Assembly: GCA_964531325.1 (NCBI GenBank)
Contig: CAZHCW010000003.1
Coordinates: 171,116-235,115 of the forward strand
Direction: 5' to 3'
Length of the DNA stretch: 64,000 nt
Origin: UTCHB3 sp964531325
GTDB taxonomy: Bacteria > Bacteroidota > Ignavibacteria > Ignavibacteriales > Ignavibacteriaceae
Within the stretch, counting starts at the first letter, position 1. Every line of letters begins with the position of its first letter. The translations under genes and the position numbers were made by a program. Below, one piece after another: positions 52,855 to 61,892 of this stretch. Below the pieces are notes generated by a model, which did no database searches, was not told the DNA's origin, and saw nothing but the letters and a program-made list of their open reading frames with translations.

Positions 52855-54672
52855 ATGTACATTTTAGGAATCTCAGCATTTTACCATGACTCGGCAGCAG
52901 CTATCATAAAAGATGGCGAGATAATCGCCGCGGCTCAGGAAGAACGCTTCACCCGAAAAAAACATGATCATGGCTTCCCTTCCAATGCAGTTAAATACTG
53001 TTTAAAGGAGGCAGGCATTGATATATCACAGCTTGAAGCAATTGCATTTTATGATAAACCATTCCTTAAATTTAACAGGTTGCTTGAGACATATTTAAGT
53101 TATCCGGGACGGGGCCTGAACTCTTTTATGATGGCGATCCCTCTTTGGTTAAAACAAAAACTGTGGATTCCCGATCTGATTGAAAAAGAAACCGGTTTTA
53201 GTGGTAAAATTCTTTTTCCCGAACACCATGAGTCGCATGCAGGAAGTGCCTTTTTCCCTTCAAAATTTGATGAAGCTGCTTTTCTGACAATCGATGGGGT
53301 TGGCGAATATGCCACTGCATCTTATGGAATTGGAAAGGGAAACTCGGTAAAAATTCTTGGCGAAATTAACTTTCCCCACTCGCTGGGGTTGTTATACTCA
53401 GCTTTCACATATCATGCAGGTTTTAAAGTGAATTCCGGTGAATATAAGGTTATGGGTCTGGCTCCTTATGGAACGCCAAAGTATGTTGACAGAATTCTTG
53501 AGAAGTTGATCGATCTGAAAGAAGACGGTTCATTTAAAATGAATATGGAATATTTCGACTACAACACCGGGCTTAAAATGACCAACTCAAAGTTTTCTGA
53601 GTTGTTTGATGGTCCCGCTCGTGAACCGGAATCAAATCTCACTCAACGGGAAATGGATTTGGCTCGAAGTGTTCAGGAAGTGACAGAAGAGATTGTTCTG
53701 AGAATGGCGCGCCATATCAGGAAAGAGACGGGGATGAAAAATCTATGTCTCGCCGGAGGAGTTGCGTTAAATTGTGTGGCAAATGGAATATTGCTCCGTG
53801 AAAAGATATTTGATGATCTATGGATTCAACCTGCTGCCGGTGATGCCGGTGGTGCCTTGGGTGCAGCACTTGTTGTCCATTACCACCACTTCGGAAATCC
53901 AGCCCCAATAAAGGGGAAAAGAGATTTACAGAAAGGGTCGTCACTCGGTCCCGCTTACAAATCGGAGCAAATTGAAGAATTTTTAAAAAAATACAAACTT
54001 CCTGCAGAAAAATTCGAGACAGATTTACTTCTTGATAAAGCTTCGAATTTGCTAAATGAAGGTAAGATTATCGGGTGGTTTCAAGGCAGAATGGAATATG
54101 GACCAAGAGCCCTCGGCAACCGTTCGATCATTGGTGATGCAAGAAACCCTGAAATGCAAAAGAAAATGAACCTGAAAATTAAGTATCGGGAAAGTTTCAG
54201 GCCCTTTGCACCTTCGGTAATGTATAACAAAGTTCATGAGTGGTTCGATATCGATTGTGAAAGTCCTTATATGCTCTTAGTGGCAAATGTGAATAAGGAT
54301 AAACAACGAAAAATGACTTCGGAGGAAGAAAAACTTTGGGGGATTGATCTGTTAAATATTCTCAGATCGGAGATCCCGGCGGTTACACATGTCGATTATT
54401 CCGCAAGGATACAGACTGTGCATCCCGATGACAACAAAAGATATTACGATCTAATCGATACATTTTATAAAAAAACGGGCTGTCCTGTAATTGTAAACAC
54501 CAGTTTTAATGTACGGGGTGAACCTATCGTGGAATCACCTCTCGATGCTTATAAATGTTTTATGCGTACAGAAATTGATGTTTTGATTCTGGAGAATTTT
54601 ATCCTTCACAAAGAAGAACAACCCGTTTTTCACGATGATATTAAATGGCAGGAGATTTATGAGCTTGATTAA
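52855..54672 (+). CDS. NodU/CmcH-family carbamoyltransferase
   Basis: The 605-residue protein starts MYILGISAFYHDSAAAIIKD, has the HxxHA metal motif in PEHHESHAGSAFF (about 124) and LTIDGVGEYATAS in the first ASKHA-like (Kae1-type) domain, and in the C-terminal carbamoyltransferase domain GRMEYGPRALGNRSIIGDAR (about 413-431), RESFRPFAPSV and NTSFNVRGEPIVESP. NodU-type enzymes carbamoylate sugars or other hydroxyl groups using carbamoyl phosphate and ATP. The next two genes, SxtJ-like and DUF5989, form a recurrent cassette with it. The final product is unknown, possibly a modified envelope glycan. Confidence 0.93.
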   Translation: MYILGISAFYHDSAAAIIKDGEIIAAAQEERFTRKKHDHGFPSNAVKYCLKEAGIDISQLEAIAFYDKPFLKFNRLLETYLSYPGRGLNSFMMAIPLWLKQKLWIPDLIEKETGFSGKILFPEHHESHAGSAFFPSKFDEAAFLTIDGVGEYATASYGIGKGNSVKILGEINFPHSLGLLYSAFTYHAGFKVNSGEYKVMGLAPYGTPKYVDRILEKLIDLKEDGSFKMNMEYFDYNTGLKMTNSKFSELFDGPAREPESNLTQREMDLARSVQEVTEEIVLRMARHIRKETGMKNLCLAGGVALNCVANGILLREKIFDDLWIQPAAGDAGGALGAALVVHYHHFGNPAPIKGKRDLQKGSSLGPAYKSEQIEEFLKKYKLPAEKFETDLLLDKASNLLNEGKIIGWFQGRMEYGPRALGNRSIIGDARNPEMQKKMNLKIKYRESFRPFAPSVMYNKVHEWFDIDCESPYMLLVANVNKDKQRKMTSEEEKLWGIDLLNILRSEIPAVTHVDYSARIQTVHPDDNKRYYDLIDTFYKKTGCPVIVNTSFNVRGEPIVESPLDAYKCFMRTEIDVLILENFILHKEEQPVFHDDIKWQEIYELD

Positions 54673-55087
54673 AGATATCAAAAAAGAGGTGCAGGAACTT
54701 GATCTTTCACCGATGGCATTACACAAGGGGGGAGTTACCCTCGGAGCAGCAATCTTCGTCGTGGGGCTTCTGTTATATCTCCTTTCATCGTACAAAATGA
54801 CCGGAATCTACACCGGGGCAACGGGAATAGTTCTTATCCTTATTTCTTTTGCCGTACCCGGACAAATAAAGGGATTCTATAAAATTTGGATGACTTTTGC
54901 TTTGGTTCTGGGGTGGTTTGTATCAAAAATCATTTTCACCATAATATTTTATCTGATAGTTGCCCCAATCGGCTTTGTTGCAAAATTAGTGGGGAAGGAA
55001 TTCCTCGACCTGAAATTTTCAAAAAAAGCGGATTCATATTGGATCAAGAAACCCGACCGTAAAATTGACTATGAAAAAATGCATTAG
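54659..55087 (+). CDS. SxtJ-like membrane protein
   Basis: Starting at ATG 54659 (GGAG just upstream, within the carbamoyltransferase 3' end; 14-base overlap) the 142-residue protein has a short cytoplasmic N-terminus (MSLIKDIKKEVQELDLS), three to four hydrophobic segments (GAAIFVVGLLLYLLSSY, GATGIVLILISFAVPG, WMTFALVLGWFVSKIIFTII) and a charged tail. It matches the SxtJ family, named from the saxitoxin cluster and usually found after NodU-type carbamoyltransferases. The role is unknown; a membrane anchor or export partner for the carbamoylated product is inference. Confidence 0.85.
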   Translation: MSLIKDIKKEVQELDLSPMALHKGGVTLGAAIFVVGLLLYLLSSYKMTGIYTGATGIVLILISFAVPGQIKGFYKIWMTFALVLGWFVSKIIFTIIFYLIVAPIGFVAKLVGKEFLDLKFSKKADSYWIKKPDRKIDYEKMH

Positions 55088-55096
55088 GAACTTAAA

Positions 55097-55255
55097 ATGA
55101 GCAAAATCAAAATCATCTCCCAATACCTTTCATTTCTAAAAGAAAACAAAAAATGGTGGCTTATGCCCATCGTCATCCTTATTATTTTCATCGGTGCTCT
55201 GCTCGTCTTCGCCAAGGGCAGCCCTCTTGCACCGTTTATTTATACGCTTTTTTGA
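55097..55255 (+). CDS. Small DUF5989-like membrane protein
   Basis: A 52-codon frame, ATG 55097 to TGA 55255, encodes MSKIKIISQYLSFLKENKKW, then a single helix (LMPIVILIIFIGALLVFA) and the ending KGSPLAPFIYTLF. The KKWW-x-MPI and GSPLAPFIYTLF features match DUF5989 proteins, which recur beside SxtJ and NodU-type genes. It lies nine bases after the SxtJ-like stop, clearly in one operon, and four bases before the convergent transporter stop. Function is unknown. Confidence 0.85.
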   Translation: MSKIKIISQYLSFLKENKKWWLMPIVILIIFIGALLVFAKGSPLAPFIYTLF

Positions 55256-55259
55256 GTAT

Positions 55260-56744
55260 TCATACAACAAAATACACCAGCAGCGTAATCACTATGGCTC
55301 CGAAAATGTTGATGATAAAGCCGGTTTTTGCCATGTCGGCGATTTGGAGTTTTCGAGAACCGAAGACGATGGCATTTGGTGGAGTGGCGACGGGCATCAT
55401 AAATGCCATCGAGGCTGAGATGGTTGCAGGTAACATGAGAAGCAAAGGATCAACATTCCATTCTATTGCAAATGCTGCAAGAATAGGAAGGAAAATCTGA
55501 GCTGTAGCAGTATTTGAAGTTAATTCTGTAAGGAATGTGACAATCATCGAAATGGCGAAAATGATAACAATTACAGGCATTCCCTGAACAAAATCGAAAC
55601 TTTTACCTATTTGGGTCGATAGTCCACTTTTAACAAATCCCTCTGCAAGCGCAAAACCACCTCCAAACAGCAGTATCACATCCCATGGAATATCTTTAAT
55701 AATCCAGGCATCTATTATTGTTCCTTTCTCTTCCACCTCTTTTTTAGCCGGAAGAATGAAGAGAAGAAGAGCTGCAAAAATTGAGACTGTCCCGTCATCG
55801 ATGAAGGATGCTGATGGGAAAAGATTAGACCATCCGGGGATCATCACAAATCCCGCCTTAATGTCTTCTCTGAAAATCCAAAAAAGAGCAGTTGAAGCAA
55901 AAACCGTGAGGATGGTTTTCTCTTCATATTTTATTTCACCAAGCTCTGAGTACTCCTTTTTCATAACCGAACGATCAATTTGGAACTTATCATCACTTTT
56001 GAATATCACTTTTGTAAGGAGCCACCAGACAAAAACAGTTAAAATTACCGCAAGGGGAAAGAAATAGAGTATCCACTGTCCAAATCCCACTGTGGGAGCA
56101 TTGGGGAAAGTCTGGGTATAAATTCTTTGAAAAACGAGATTTGGAGGGGTACCTATGTAGGTTCCTATACCACCTATTGAAGCAGCATATGCAATTGATA
56201 ACATCAGTGCTTTGGAAAAATTTGAAGTGGCGGCACTTCCGTGTTCCTCTTCCATTTTTGAAACGATTGCGAGTCCGATCGGAAGAAGCATCACGGCAGT
56301 GGCAGTGTTCGAAATCCACATCGAAAGTGCACCACCTGCAATCATAAATGAAAGCACAATGGTTGATGGACTTTTGCCAAACCGTGAGACAAGTCCAAGG
56401 GCGATTCTTTTATGAAGATTCCACTTTTCCATTGCGAGGGCAATAATAAACCCTCCAAGGAAGAGGAATATCGTCGAATTTGTGTAAGCCGCCGCTGCAT
56501 CCTTTCCACTTATCACCCCGGAGAGAGGGAACAGAACAAGAGGTACCAATGATGTAACTGCAAGTGGAACCGCCTCAGTAACCCACCATATCGACATCAG
56601 AATCGCAATAGCTGCGCAGAATTTTGCCTCATGTGGCATGGAGGAAAGGGATATAAAAAGAATAAACGCCAAAATCCCCAAAAACAATCCGGTGCGTTTA
56701 AATTTGTAACTGCCAAGGAATTTTGAAACACCATCGGTTTCCAT
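55260..56744 (-). CDS. DASS-family (SLC13) sodium/dicarboxylate or sulfate symporter
   Basis: The 494-residue membrane protein has about 11-13 helices and the two SNT motifs that bind sodium and substrate carboxylates: MWISNTATAVMLLPIGLA (about 138) and ELTSNTATAQIFLPIL (about 413). GTPPNLVFQ and ATPPNAIVFG add the duplicated hairpin signature. It resembles bacterial VcINDY-like importers of succinate, malate or related anions. Substrate is not certain; sulfate transporters share the fold. The start is ATG 56744 with AGAGGTG upstream. It stands alone. Confidence 0.93.
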   Translation of the reverse strand: METDGVSKFLGSYKFKRTGLFLGILAFILFISLSSMPHEAKFCAAIAILMSIWWVTEAVPLAVTSLVPLVLFPLSGVISGKDAAAAYTNSTIFLFLGGFIIALAMEKWNLHKRIALGLVSRFGKSPSTIVLSFMIAGGALSMWISNTATAVMLLPIGLAIVSKMEEEHGSAATSNFSKALMLSIAYAASIGGIGTYIGTPPNLVFQRIYTQTFPNAPTVGFGQWILYFFPLAVILTVFVWWLLTKVIFKSDDKFQIDRSVMKKEYSELGEIKYEEKTILTVFASTALFWIFREDIKAGFVMIPGWSNLFPSASFIDDGTVSIFAALLLFILPAKKEVEEKGTIIDAWIIKDIPWDVILLFGGGFALAEGFVKSGLSTQIGKSFDFVQGMPVIVIIFAISMIVTFLTELTSNTATAQIFLPILAAFAIEWNVDPLLLMLPATISASMAFMMPVATPPNAIVFGSRKLQIADMAKTGFIINIFGAIVITLLVYFVV

Positions 56745-56910
56745 TGAACACCTCTGTAATGTGGCTGTGCAAAAAATCTCTTAAACAACGGTTTAAATTA
56801 ATCTTTCTTTTTGATTTATGGTTGTGATCCTGTCTCGAAATTCTTTTTCGATGGAATTTAATTTTCCGTAATTTTGAAGCGATGATTTTTTAAAAGAAAT
56901 TGTAGAAAAA

Positions 56911-57744
56911 ATGACAGAGAAGAAAAGCAGAATTTGGGTTTGGTGGGTGGTTGCAGGTGTTCTTACACTCGCAACAGGTTATTACCAAAGAGTGACAGGA
57001 CCTACATACGATAAAAAAATAAATTTTACTCTTGATGGAACAGAATATAAAGTTAAATTGCCAAGATCACATGGTGACGACAGTAACTGTCCCGTGGTGC
57101 TGCCGATTTCGGATACAAATTATGCAGCAACACTAATCTACAGACGGTTTCAGTTTGACTCAGTTTATACAGAGGTTCCATTCCAAAGAAGTGACTCAAC
57201 GCTTACAGCATTTCTTCCAAAACAACCACCAGCCGGGAAACTTGAATATTCCATTGTTGTCAAGAATAAATCGGGCGAAACAACACAAATAACCGGACAC
57301 GAAACAGTAGTTATCAGATTTAAAGGGCATGTGCCGCTTTGGATCGTTTTGATACATGTCTTTTTTATGTTTGCCGGGATGTTTATGTCGAATCTTACCG
57401 GGTTTTATGCTTTTCTCAAGCATAAATCTTTTACAAAATATGCCCTGATAACCACCATTGTTTTGTTTGTAGGTGGACTGATACTTGGACCCATAGTCCA
57501 AAAATATGCTTTTGGTGTGTTCTGGGCGGGTATCCCGTTTGGTTGGGATCTCACCGACAATAAACTCCTGTTTGCGTTCCTTTTTTGGCTTGCTGCCTGG
57601 GCTTTTAGCATCAAAAAAGCCCGTTATTGGATAGGGATAGCGGCATTGGTTATTTTGATGGCTATGTATTTGATCCCTCACAGTGCGATGGGGTCAGAGT
57701 TTGATTACAAATCGAACAAAGTGGGTACTTCCAATAAATTGTAA
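56911..57744 (+). CDS. Conserved membrane protein of unknown function
   Basis: The 277-residue protein has a single N-terminal helix (IWVWWVVAGVLTLATGYY, about 8-26), a soluble periplasmic beta-rich domain (about 30-140, INFTLDGTEYKVKLPRSHG), and four helices in the C-terminal half (PLWIVLIHVFFMFAGMFM, YALITTIVLFVGGLILG, LLFAFLFWLAAWAFS, IGIAALVILMAMYLIP). I do not recognise a functional family. The layout suggests a sensor or a membrane-bound assembly factor. It is followed by the mechanosensitive channel gene 111 bases later, on the same strand. Confidence 0.7.
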   Translation: MTEKKSRIWVWWVVAGVLTLATGYYQRVTGPTYDKKINFTLDGTEYKVKLPRSHGDDSNCPVVLPISDTNYAATLIYRRFQFDSVYTEVPFQRSDSTLTAFLPKQPPAGKLEYSIVVKNKSGETTQITGHETVVIRFKGHVPLWIVLIHVFFMFAGMFMSNLTGFYAFLKHKSFTKYALITTIVLFVGGLILGPIVQKYAFGVFWAGIPFGWDLTDNKLLFAFLFWLAAWAFSIKKARYWIGIAALVILMAMYLIPHSAMGSEFDYKSNKVGTSNKL

Positions 57745-57855
57745 TTATTGTTGAAAGTGGTTAATAATATCACCTTTCAAAAAGGCAGTGTACCAAATAT
57801 ACAATTCCTTAACGCAGACAAAGATTTTATTTAGTCCGAAGGACAAAAAGACTTT

Positions 57856-60279
57856 ATGAACAATCAATTACATCATATTTTGTATGCCATACTGGTATTA
57901 ATTTCATTTAATTTTAATATTGTTGCCCAAAGCGATTCTTTAAAAGAAGAAAATAAAGAAGCGAAAGTTGAATATTATAAAGCAGATGAGATCCCCAAAT
58001 TTTATACTTCCCAAAGTATTCAACTCAAATCCATTGTTGAATCGATTGTCACATCAAGCAAATACATTGAACTTAAAGACCGTGTGCCGGTAATAAAGGA
58101 AAACTACAATCAACTGTTGGCCCTCACTGATAAATTGGACTTTGCCAAAGAGTATCCTGAAACACTATTTGAGTTTTTTCGATTGTGGGGTCGCCAGAAG
58201 TCTGAGATTTCAAAGTGGAATGATGAAGTTGCCGATCAGACGGAATTTCTACTTTCAGAAAAAAAGTTATTACAAGAGGCACTAATTGTTTGGAAGGCGA
58301 CAGACACCACTTCCGTAAATGCATCCGCACCATTTGAACTCAAACAAAAAACCAGGGTGTTGATTCGGGAAATTGAAAAAACCATTGCCAGGGTTGAGAG
58401 TGAGATCGGTCGTCTTTTGGTGCTTCAAAATTCACTTGCCGACCAGGATGTTCAGTCGGAATTGATGTCACAAAAGGTAGAGAAACAATACATTTCAGGG
58501 AAAAGAGAATTACTCAACCAAAATGCACCCGCCTTTTGGGAACTTGAATTTTTCACAGAGGGAGTTGGTACTCTATTTCAGCCCCTGTTTAGTATTGCAG
58601 ATTCATTTATCAACGCTTCAACATTGTTGTATTTGAAGAATGCCGGCAGTTTCCCTGTCTCACTTGTTTACTCTTTCTTTTTAGTTCTCTTCCTTATTTA
58701 TATAATAAAATATGGCAGAACTCTTTCCACTGATGACTCACGGTTCAATAGAATATCGTTGATGTTTAGAGTTCCGGTTTCCACCATAACATTCCTTCTG
58801 TTCATCCAGATTCTCTTTTCATCTCAAGATATACCAAGGATTTTTCTAAATATTATCAGGATACTGGCTGTTATACCGATGGTCAGGATATTCGCCGGAT
58901 TAGTTGACCCTGCATATAAAAAATCCATCTACTACATTGCCTTCCTGGTGGTTTTGCAACAATTTAAAGTTACCATGGGGAGTGGAACATCACTTGAGAG
59001 GATGTTTTTAACGGTTATCATTATTTTATCCTTAATAATGTTCAACTATATAAAACTTGATAAAGGGATAAAAAAGGGAACAAATCATTTTACCCCAATT
59101 GTAATAAAGACGATAAATTTACTGACAATTCTTTTTGGTTTTGCTTTTATCGCCGATGTTTTTGGTTATGTGATGTTAAGTCTTACGATTGTGGATGGCG
59201 TTTTAAACAGTCTATTTGGTCTCTCCACACTTTATATCCTTGCTCTTCTGATTGAAGGAATTTTATTAGTCCTTCTACATACAGATTTTGCAAAGAAGTC
59301 AAACATTATCAGAGATCACTCTGAATTAGTGATGTTAAAAATCCACAAGATTGTTAAATTTTTGTTTTATATCCTTGCTATTTCATCCGTCTTAAGGAGT
59401 TTTGGACTTTTAATCATTCTGGGAAATTTCCTGGAAGATCTTTTTGGTAATAATATAACTGTGGGCACTTTCTCGTTGAATATAGGAACAGTTGTGCTCT
59501 TTTTCTTCTCCATCTGGTTTGCTGTCGCTATTGCACGGTCGATAAGATTTATATTGGAGACTGATATTCTGGTTCGAATGAACTTAAAAAGAGGTGTTGC
59601 GGGGGCGGTGTCTTCAATGACATTGTATGCAATCACAGGTTTTGGGATTGTTTTTGCGATTATGAGTTCGGGGCTCGATCTTAACAGTTTTTCGCTTCTT
59701 GCAGGGGCACTTGGTGTTGGTATCGGTTTTGGATTACAGGATATTGTGAGGAATTTTATTTCAGGTTTGATCCTGATTTTTGAAAGACCCGTTCAAATTG
59801 GTGATGCTGTTGAGGTGGAAGATCTTTCAGGTGTTATCCGTAAAATCGGGATCAGGTCGAGTGTCATCAAGACCTGGGAGGGTGCGGAAGTGATTGTGCC
59901 AAATGGAAACCTTATCTCAAACAAACTAATAAACTGGACATTCTCCGACCATCAAAGAAGATTGGAAATAAAAGTAGGTGTTGCTTATGGTTCAGATGTT
60001 CAAAAAGTTTTAAAACTGCTGCTCGATTGCACCAAAGGGAACGAAGATATCCTCCAAAAACCCGGCCCCTCCGTGTTTTTTAAGGATTTTACCGACAGTG
60101 CCCTCCTTTTCGAATTAAGGTGCTGGACTGAAAATTTTAACTCCTGGTTACAGATTCAAAGTGATCTCAGGGTGGAAATAGAAAAAGTACTCAGAGAAAA
60201 TGGAATTGAGATTCCATTTCTTCAACACGATGTTCATATAAAATCAGGGGATTTAATACCGCCAAAAAAGACCAAATAA
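57856..60279 (+). CDS. MscS-family mechanosensitive ion channel, MscK-like
   Basis: The 807-residue protein has a signal peptide (ILYAILVLISFNFNIVAQ), a periplasmic coiled region (about 35-210), about 10 helices and a C-terminal MscS core: the pore helix region LLAGALGVGIGFGLQDIVRN (about 614-633, Gly/Ala-rich packing motif), the beta domain (FERPVQIGDAVEVEDLSG, then VPNGNLISNKLINW) and the alpha/beta tail. It is predicted to open under membrane tension and protect against hypo-osmotic shock. The large N-terminal extension is like MscK/YbdG-type members. The gene starts at ATG 57856. Confidence 0.92.
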   Translation: MNNQLHHILYAILVLISFNFNIVAQSDSLKEENKEAKVEYYKADEIPKFYTSQSIQLKSIVESIVTSSKYIELKDRVPVIKENYNQLLALTDKLDFAKEYPETLFEFFRLWGRQKSEISKWNDEVADQTEFLLSEKKLLQEALIVWKATDTTSVNASAPFELKQKTRVLIREIEKTIARVESEIGRLLVLQNSLADQDVQSELMSQKVEKQYISGKRELLNQNAPAFWELEFFTEGVGTLFQPLFSIADSFINASTLLYLKNAGSFPVSLVYSFFLVLFLIYIIKYGRTLSTDDSRFNRISLMFRVPVSTITFLLFIQILFSSQDIPRIFLNIIRILAVIPMVRIFAGLVDPAYKKSIYYIAFLVVLQQFKVTMGSGTSLERMFLTVIIILSLIMFNYIKLDKGIKKGTNHFTPIVIKTINLLTILFGFAFIADVFGYVMLSLTIVDGVLNSLFGLSTLYILALLIEGILLVLLHTDFAKKSNIIRDHSELVMLKIHKIVKFLFYILAISSVLRSFGLLIILGNFLEDLFGNNITVGTFSLNIGTVVLFFFSIWFAVAIARSIRFILETDILVRMNLKRGVAGAVSSMTLYAITGFGIVFAIMSSGLDLNSFSLLAGALGVGIGFGLQDIVRNFISGLILIFERPVQIGDAVEVEDLSGVIRKIGIRSSVIKTWEGAEVIVPNGNLISNKLINWTFSDHQRRLEIKVGVAYGSDVQKVLKLLLDCTKGNEDILQKPGPSVFFKDFTDSALLFELRCWTENFNSWLQIQSDLRVEIEKVLRENGIEIPFLQHDVHIKSGDLIPPKKTK

Positions 60280-60463
60280 CAAAAGTCTCCTTTTATTCGG
60301 TTATTACCATTGAGTTCATAACCCATTTGTTGTTTTGAACTGAAAAGGCAATATTAATCACCGTTTGTCACAAAATCAAATCGATTGTCAGTATTTTGCA
60401 TCATTCGTTTTCGCTTTTATATAAATTTGCATTCGGTATTTTAACATTGGAGAAAAAATAATC

Positions 60464-61306
60464 ATGAAACTTAAACTCTTATTTTTAATCACATTATTGG
60501 CACCCATTGGTGTTTTTGCACAAGATGACGACTGGGATTGGGGTGACTTCGACCTCGATTTTGGTTGGAATCACAAAAAGCCATATATGTCACTTTCTTA
60601 TGGTGTGTCTGACAACTCATATTTTGGATTACAAGGGAAACTTGCCAAAACGGGGTTTTTAGAAGGTAAACTTGGATATTCCCATACCACAACAAATTTA
60701 TGGGGTCCTGGTTTTGAAAAGGAATCCGGTTTGTTTTTTGGAAGATATGCCTATAACCTCGGGACAACTACAGACGGAAGTGAAATCCAAGCCAGTGCCT
60801 GGAAGTTTGGTATGGAAGGTTCTTCAGGAATTCCCTGGATCACCGGTGATGTAAAGATCATCCCATATCACAGTCGTGGTTGGCAGTGGGCATACATAAC
60901 CGCAGATACTCTTAACACAACAGGTCAGGCAAGAGAGATAATGGACCAGTTTAACGAATCGGTAAGATTTGGTAACAGGTTTGAAGGCGGCTTAAAGTTC
61001 AGAATTAAAGAATCTCTTGAAATTGGTGCAGGCTACCAAAGATCAATTATATACCCTAAACATATGTTTTGGTATTGGGCAGGCAGTTCGATTATAGAAG
61101 AGATTGGGCAGGGTTTAATTGATGGGTTCATTTCCCATGTAACCAAGGCCTCCCCCGGTGCAGCTCCTGTTGTTTATTTCCTTCTGAAGAATGCACTCTC
61201 GTATGGTGCGTACGAACTGAGAAAAGAAAAAATGAACTGGCCATTTGAAACAGCACCTCCATTCTTTTCAGATTCGTATAAAGTGACCCTCACCTATATT
61301 TTCTGA
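60464..61306 (+). CDS. Exported protein, probable outer-membrane beta-barrel
   Basis: The 280-residue protein has a signal peptide (LKLLFLITLLAPIGVFAQ), an acidic aromatic stretch (DDDWDWGDFDLDFGWNHKK) and then alternating hydrophobic/polar strands (YMSLSYGVSDNSYFGLQG, LKFRIKESLEIGAGYQRS) ending SYKVTLTYIF. A terminal Phe preceded by a beta-strand is the usual outer-membrane barrel signal. No named family is recognised. GGAG lies about 12 bases before the ATG. It is followed by a small lipoprotein and a Trm112-like gene on the same strand. Confidence 0.7.
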   Translation: MKLKLLFLITLLAPIGVFAQDDDWDWGDFDLDFGWNHKKPYMSLSYGVSDNSYFGLQGKLAKTGFLEGKLGYSHTTTNLWGPGFEKESGLFFGRYAYNLGTTTDGSEIQASAWKFGMEGSSGIPWITGDVKIIPYHSRGWQWAYITADTLNTTGQAREIMDQFNESVRFGNRFEGGLKFRIKESLEIGAGYQRSIIYPKHMFWYWAGSSIIEEIGQGLIDGFISHVTKASPGAAPVVYFLLKNALSYGAYELRKEKMNWPFETAPPFFSDSYKVTLTYIF

Positions 61307-61358
61307 TTTTTATAATAACGGGCGGTTCGATAACTTTGGGGATCAAATTTTTAAGGTT

Positions 61359-61682
61359 ATGAACCGCCGTCTCTTTTTTGTCCCGTTAATTGTCCTCTTT
61401 TTGTTTGCCGGATGTGCATCTACTCCTGTAACTCGCCCCGGTGATGTTGAGGATTATAACACATTTTATGAGGCACTAACATTTGCCTGGGCAAACGGAA
61501 AAACTGATGACGCTGTCTTTTTGAAGAAAAATTTCCCCGATTATTATGCACAATTGATCGATAAACTTGTTGTTATCCTCTCATCTCAAGACATTACTGC
61601 ATTGGAAAAAGAGGCTGCAACTGAACTTTTTTATTGGGCGGAGTCGTTAGGAAGAATAAAGGAATTTAAGGAGTTAAAATGA
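61359..61682 (+). CDS. Small lipoprotein
   Basis: The 107-residue protein has a type II signal peptide with lipobox LFAGC (FFVPLIVLFLFAGCAST), so it should be lipid-anchored. The mature part is helical (YNTFYEALTFAWANGKTDDA) with no recognised domain. Its stop codon overlaps the Trm112-like start as ATGA, so the two are translationally coupled. The function is unknown; the coupling with a cytosolic small protein is unusual but may be chance gene order. Confidence 0.75.
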   Translation: MNRRLFFVPLIVLFLFAGCASTPVTRPGDVEDYNTFYEALTFAWANGKTDDAVFLKKNFPDYYAQLIDKLVVILSSQDITALEKEAATELFYWAESLGRIKEFKELK

Positions 61683-61885
61683 TATCAGAAGAATTACTCA
61701 GTATAATGTGTTGTCCCGAAACCAAAGCAGATTTGGTACTCGATGGAAATTTTCTTGTCTCAACCGACAAAGATTCACGCAGGCGTTACCGTATTGAAAA
61801 CGACATTCCGGTTATGTTAATTGACGAGTCGGAAGTGTTGTCACCCGAAGAGTGGTCCGAAATAATGAAAAGGCACGGCAAATAG
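61679..61885 (+). CDS. Trm112-family small protein
   Basis: The 68-residue protein starts MISEELLSIMCCPETKADLV and continues RRYRIENDIPVMLIDES, the typical Trm112/YcaR pattern. Members often bind zinc and activate methyltransferases or act as small chaperone-like adaptors. Only one CC pair is seen, and the distal cysteines of the full zinc knuckle are absent. Its start overlaps the lipoprotein stop by four bases; it ends eight bases before the convergent aat stop. Confidence 0.85.
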   Translation: MISEELLSIMCCPETKADLVLDGNFLVSTDKDSRRRYRIENDIPVMLIDESEVLSPEEWSEIMKRHGK

Positions 61886-61892
61886 CCTTCAG

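Noticed and set aside
57196..57681. Minus-strand frame of 161 codons opposite the membrane protein gene
   Set aside because: The plus frame encodes proper membrane helices; the minus frame is unstructured and lysine- and asparagine-rich.
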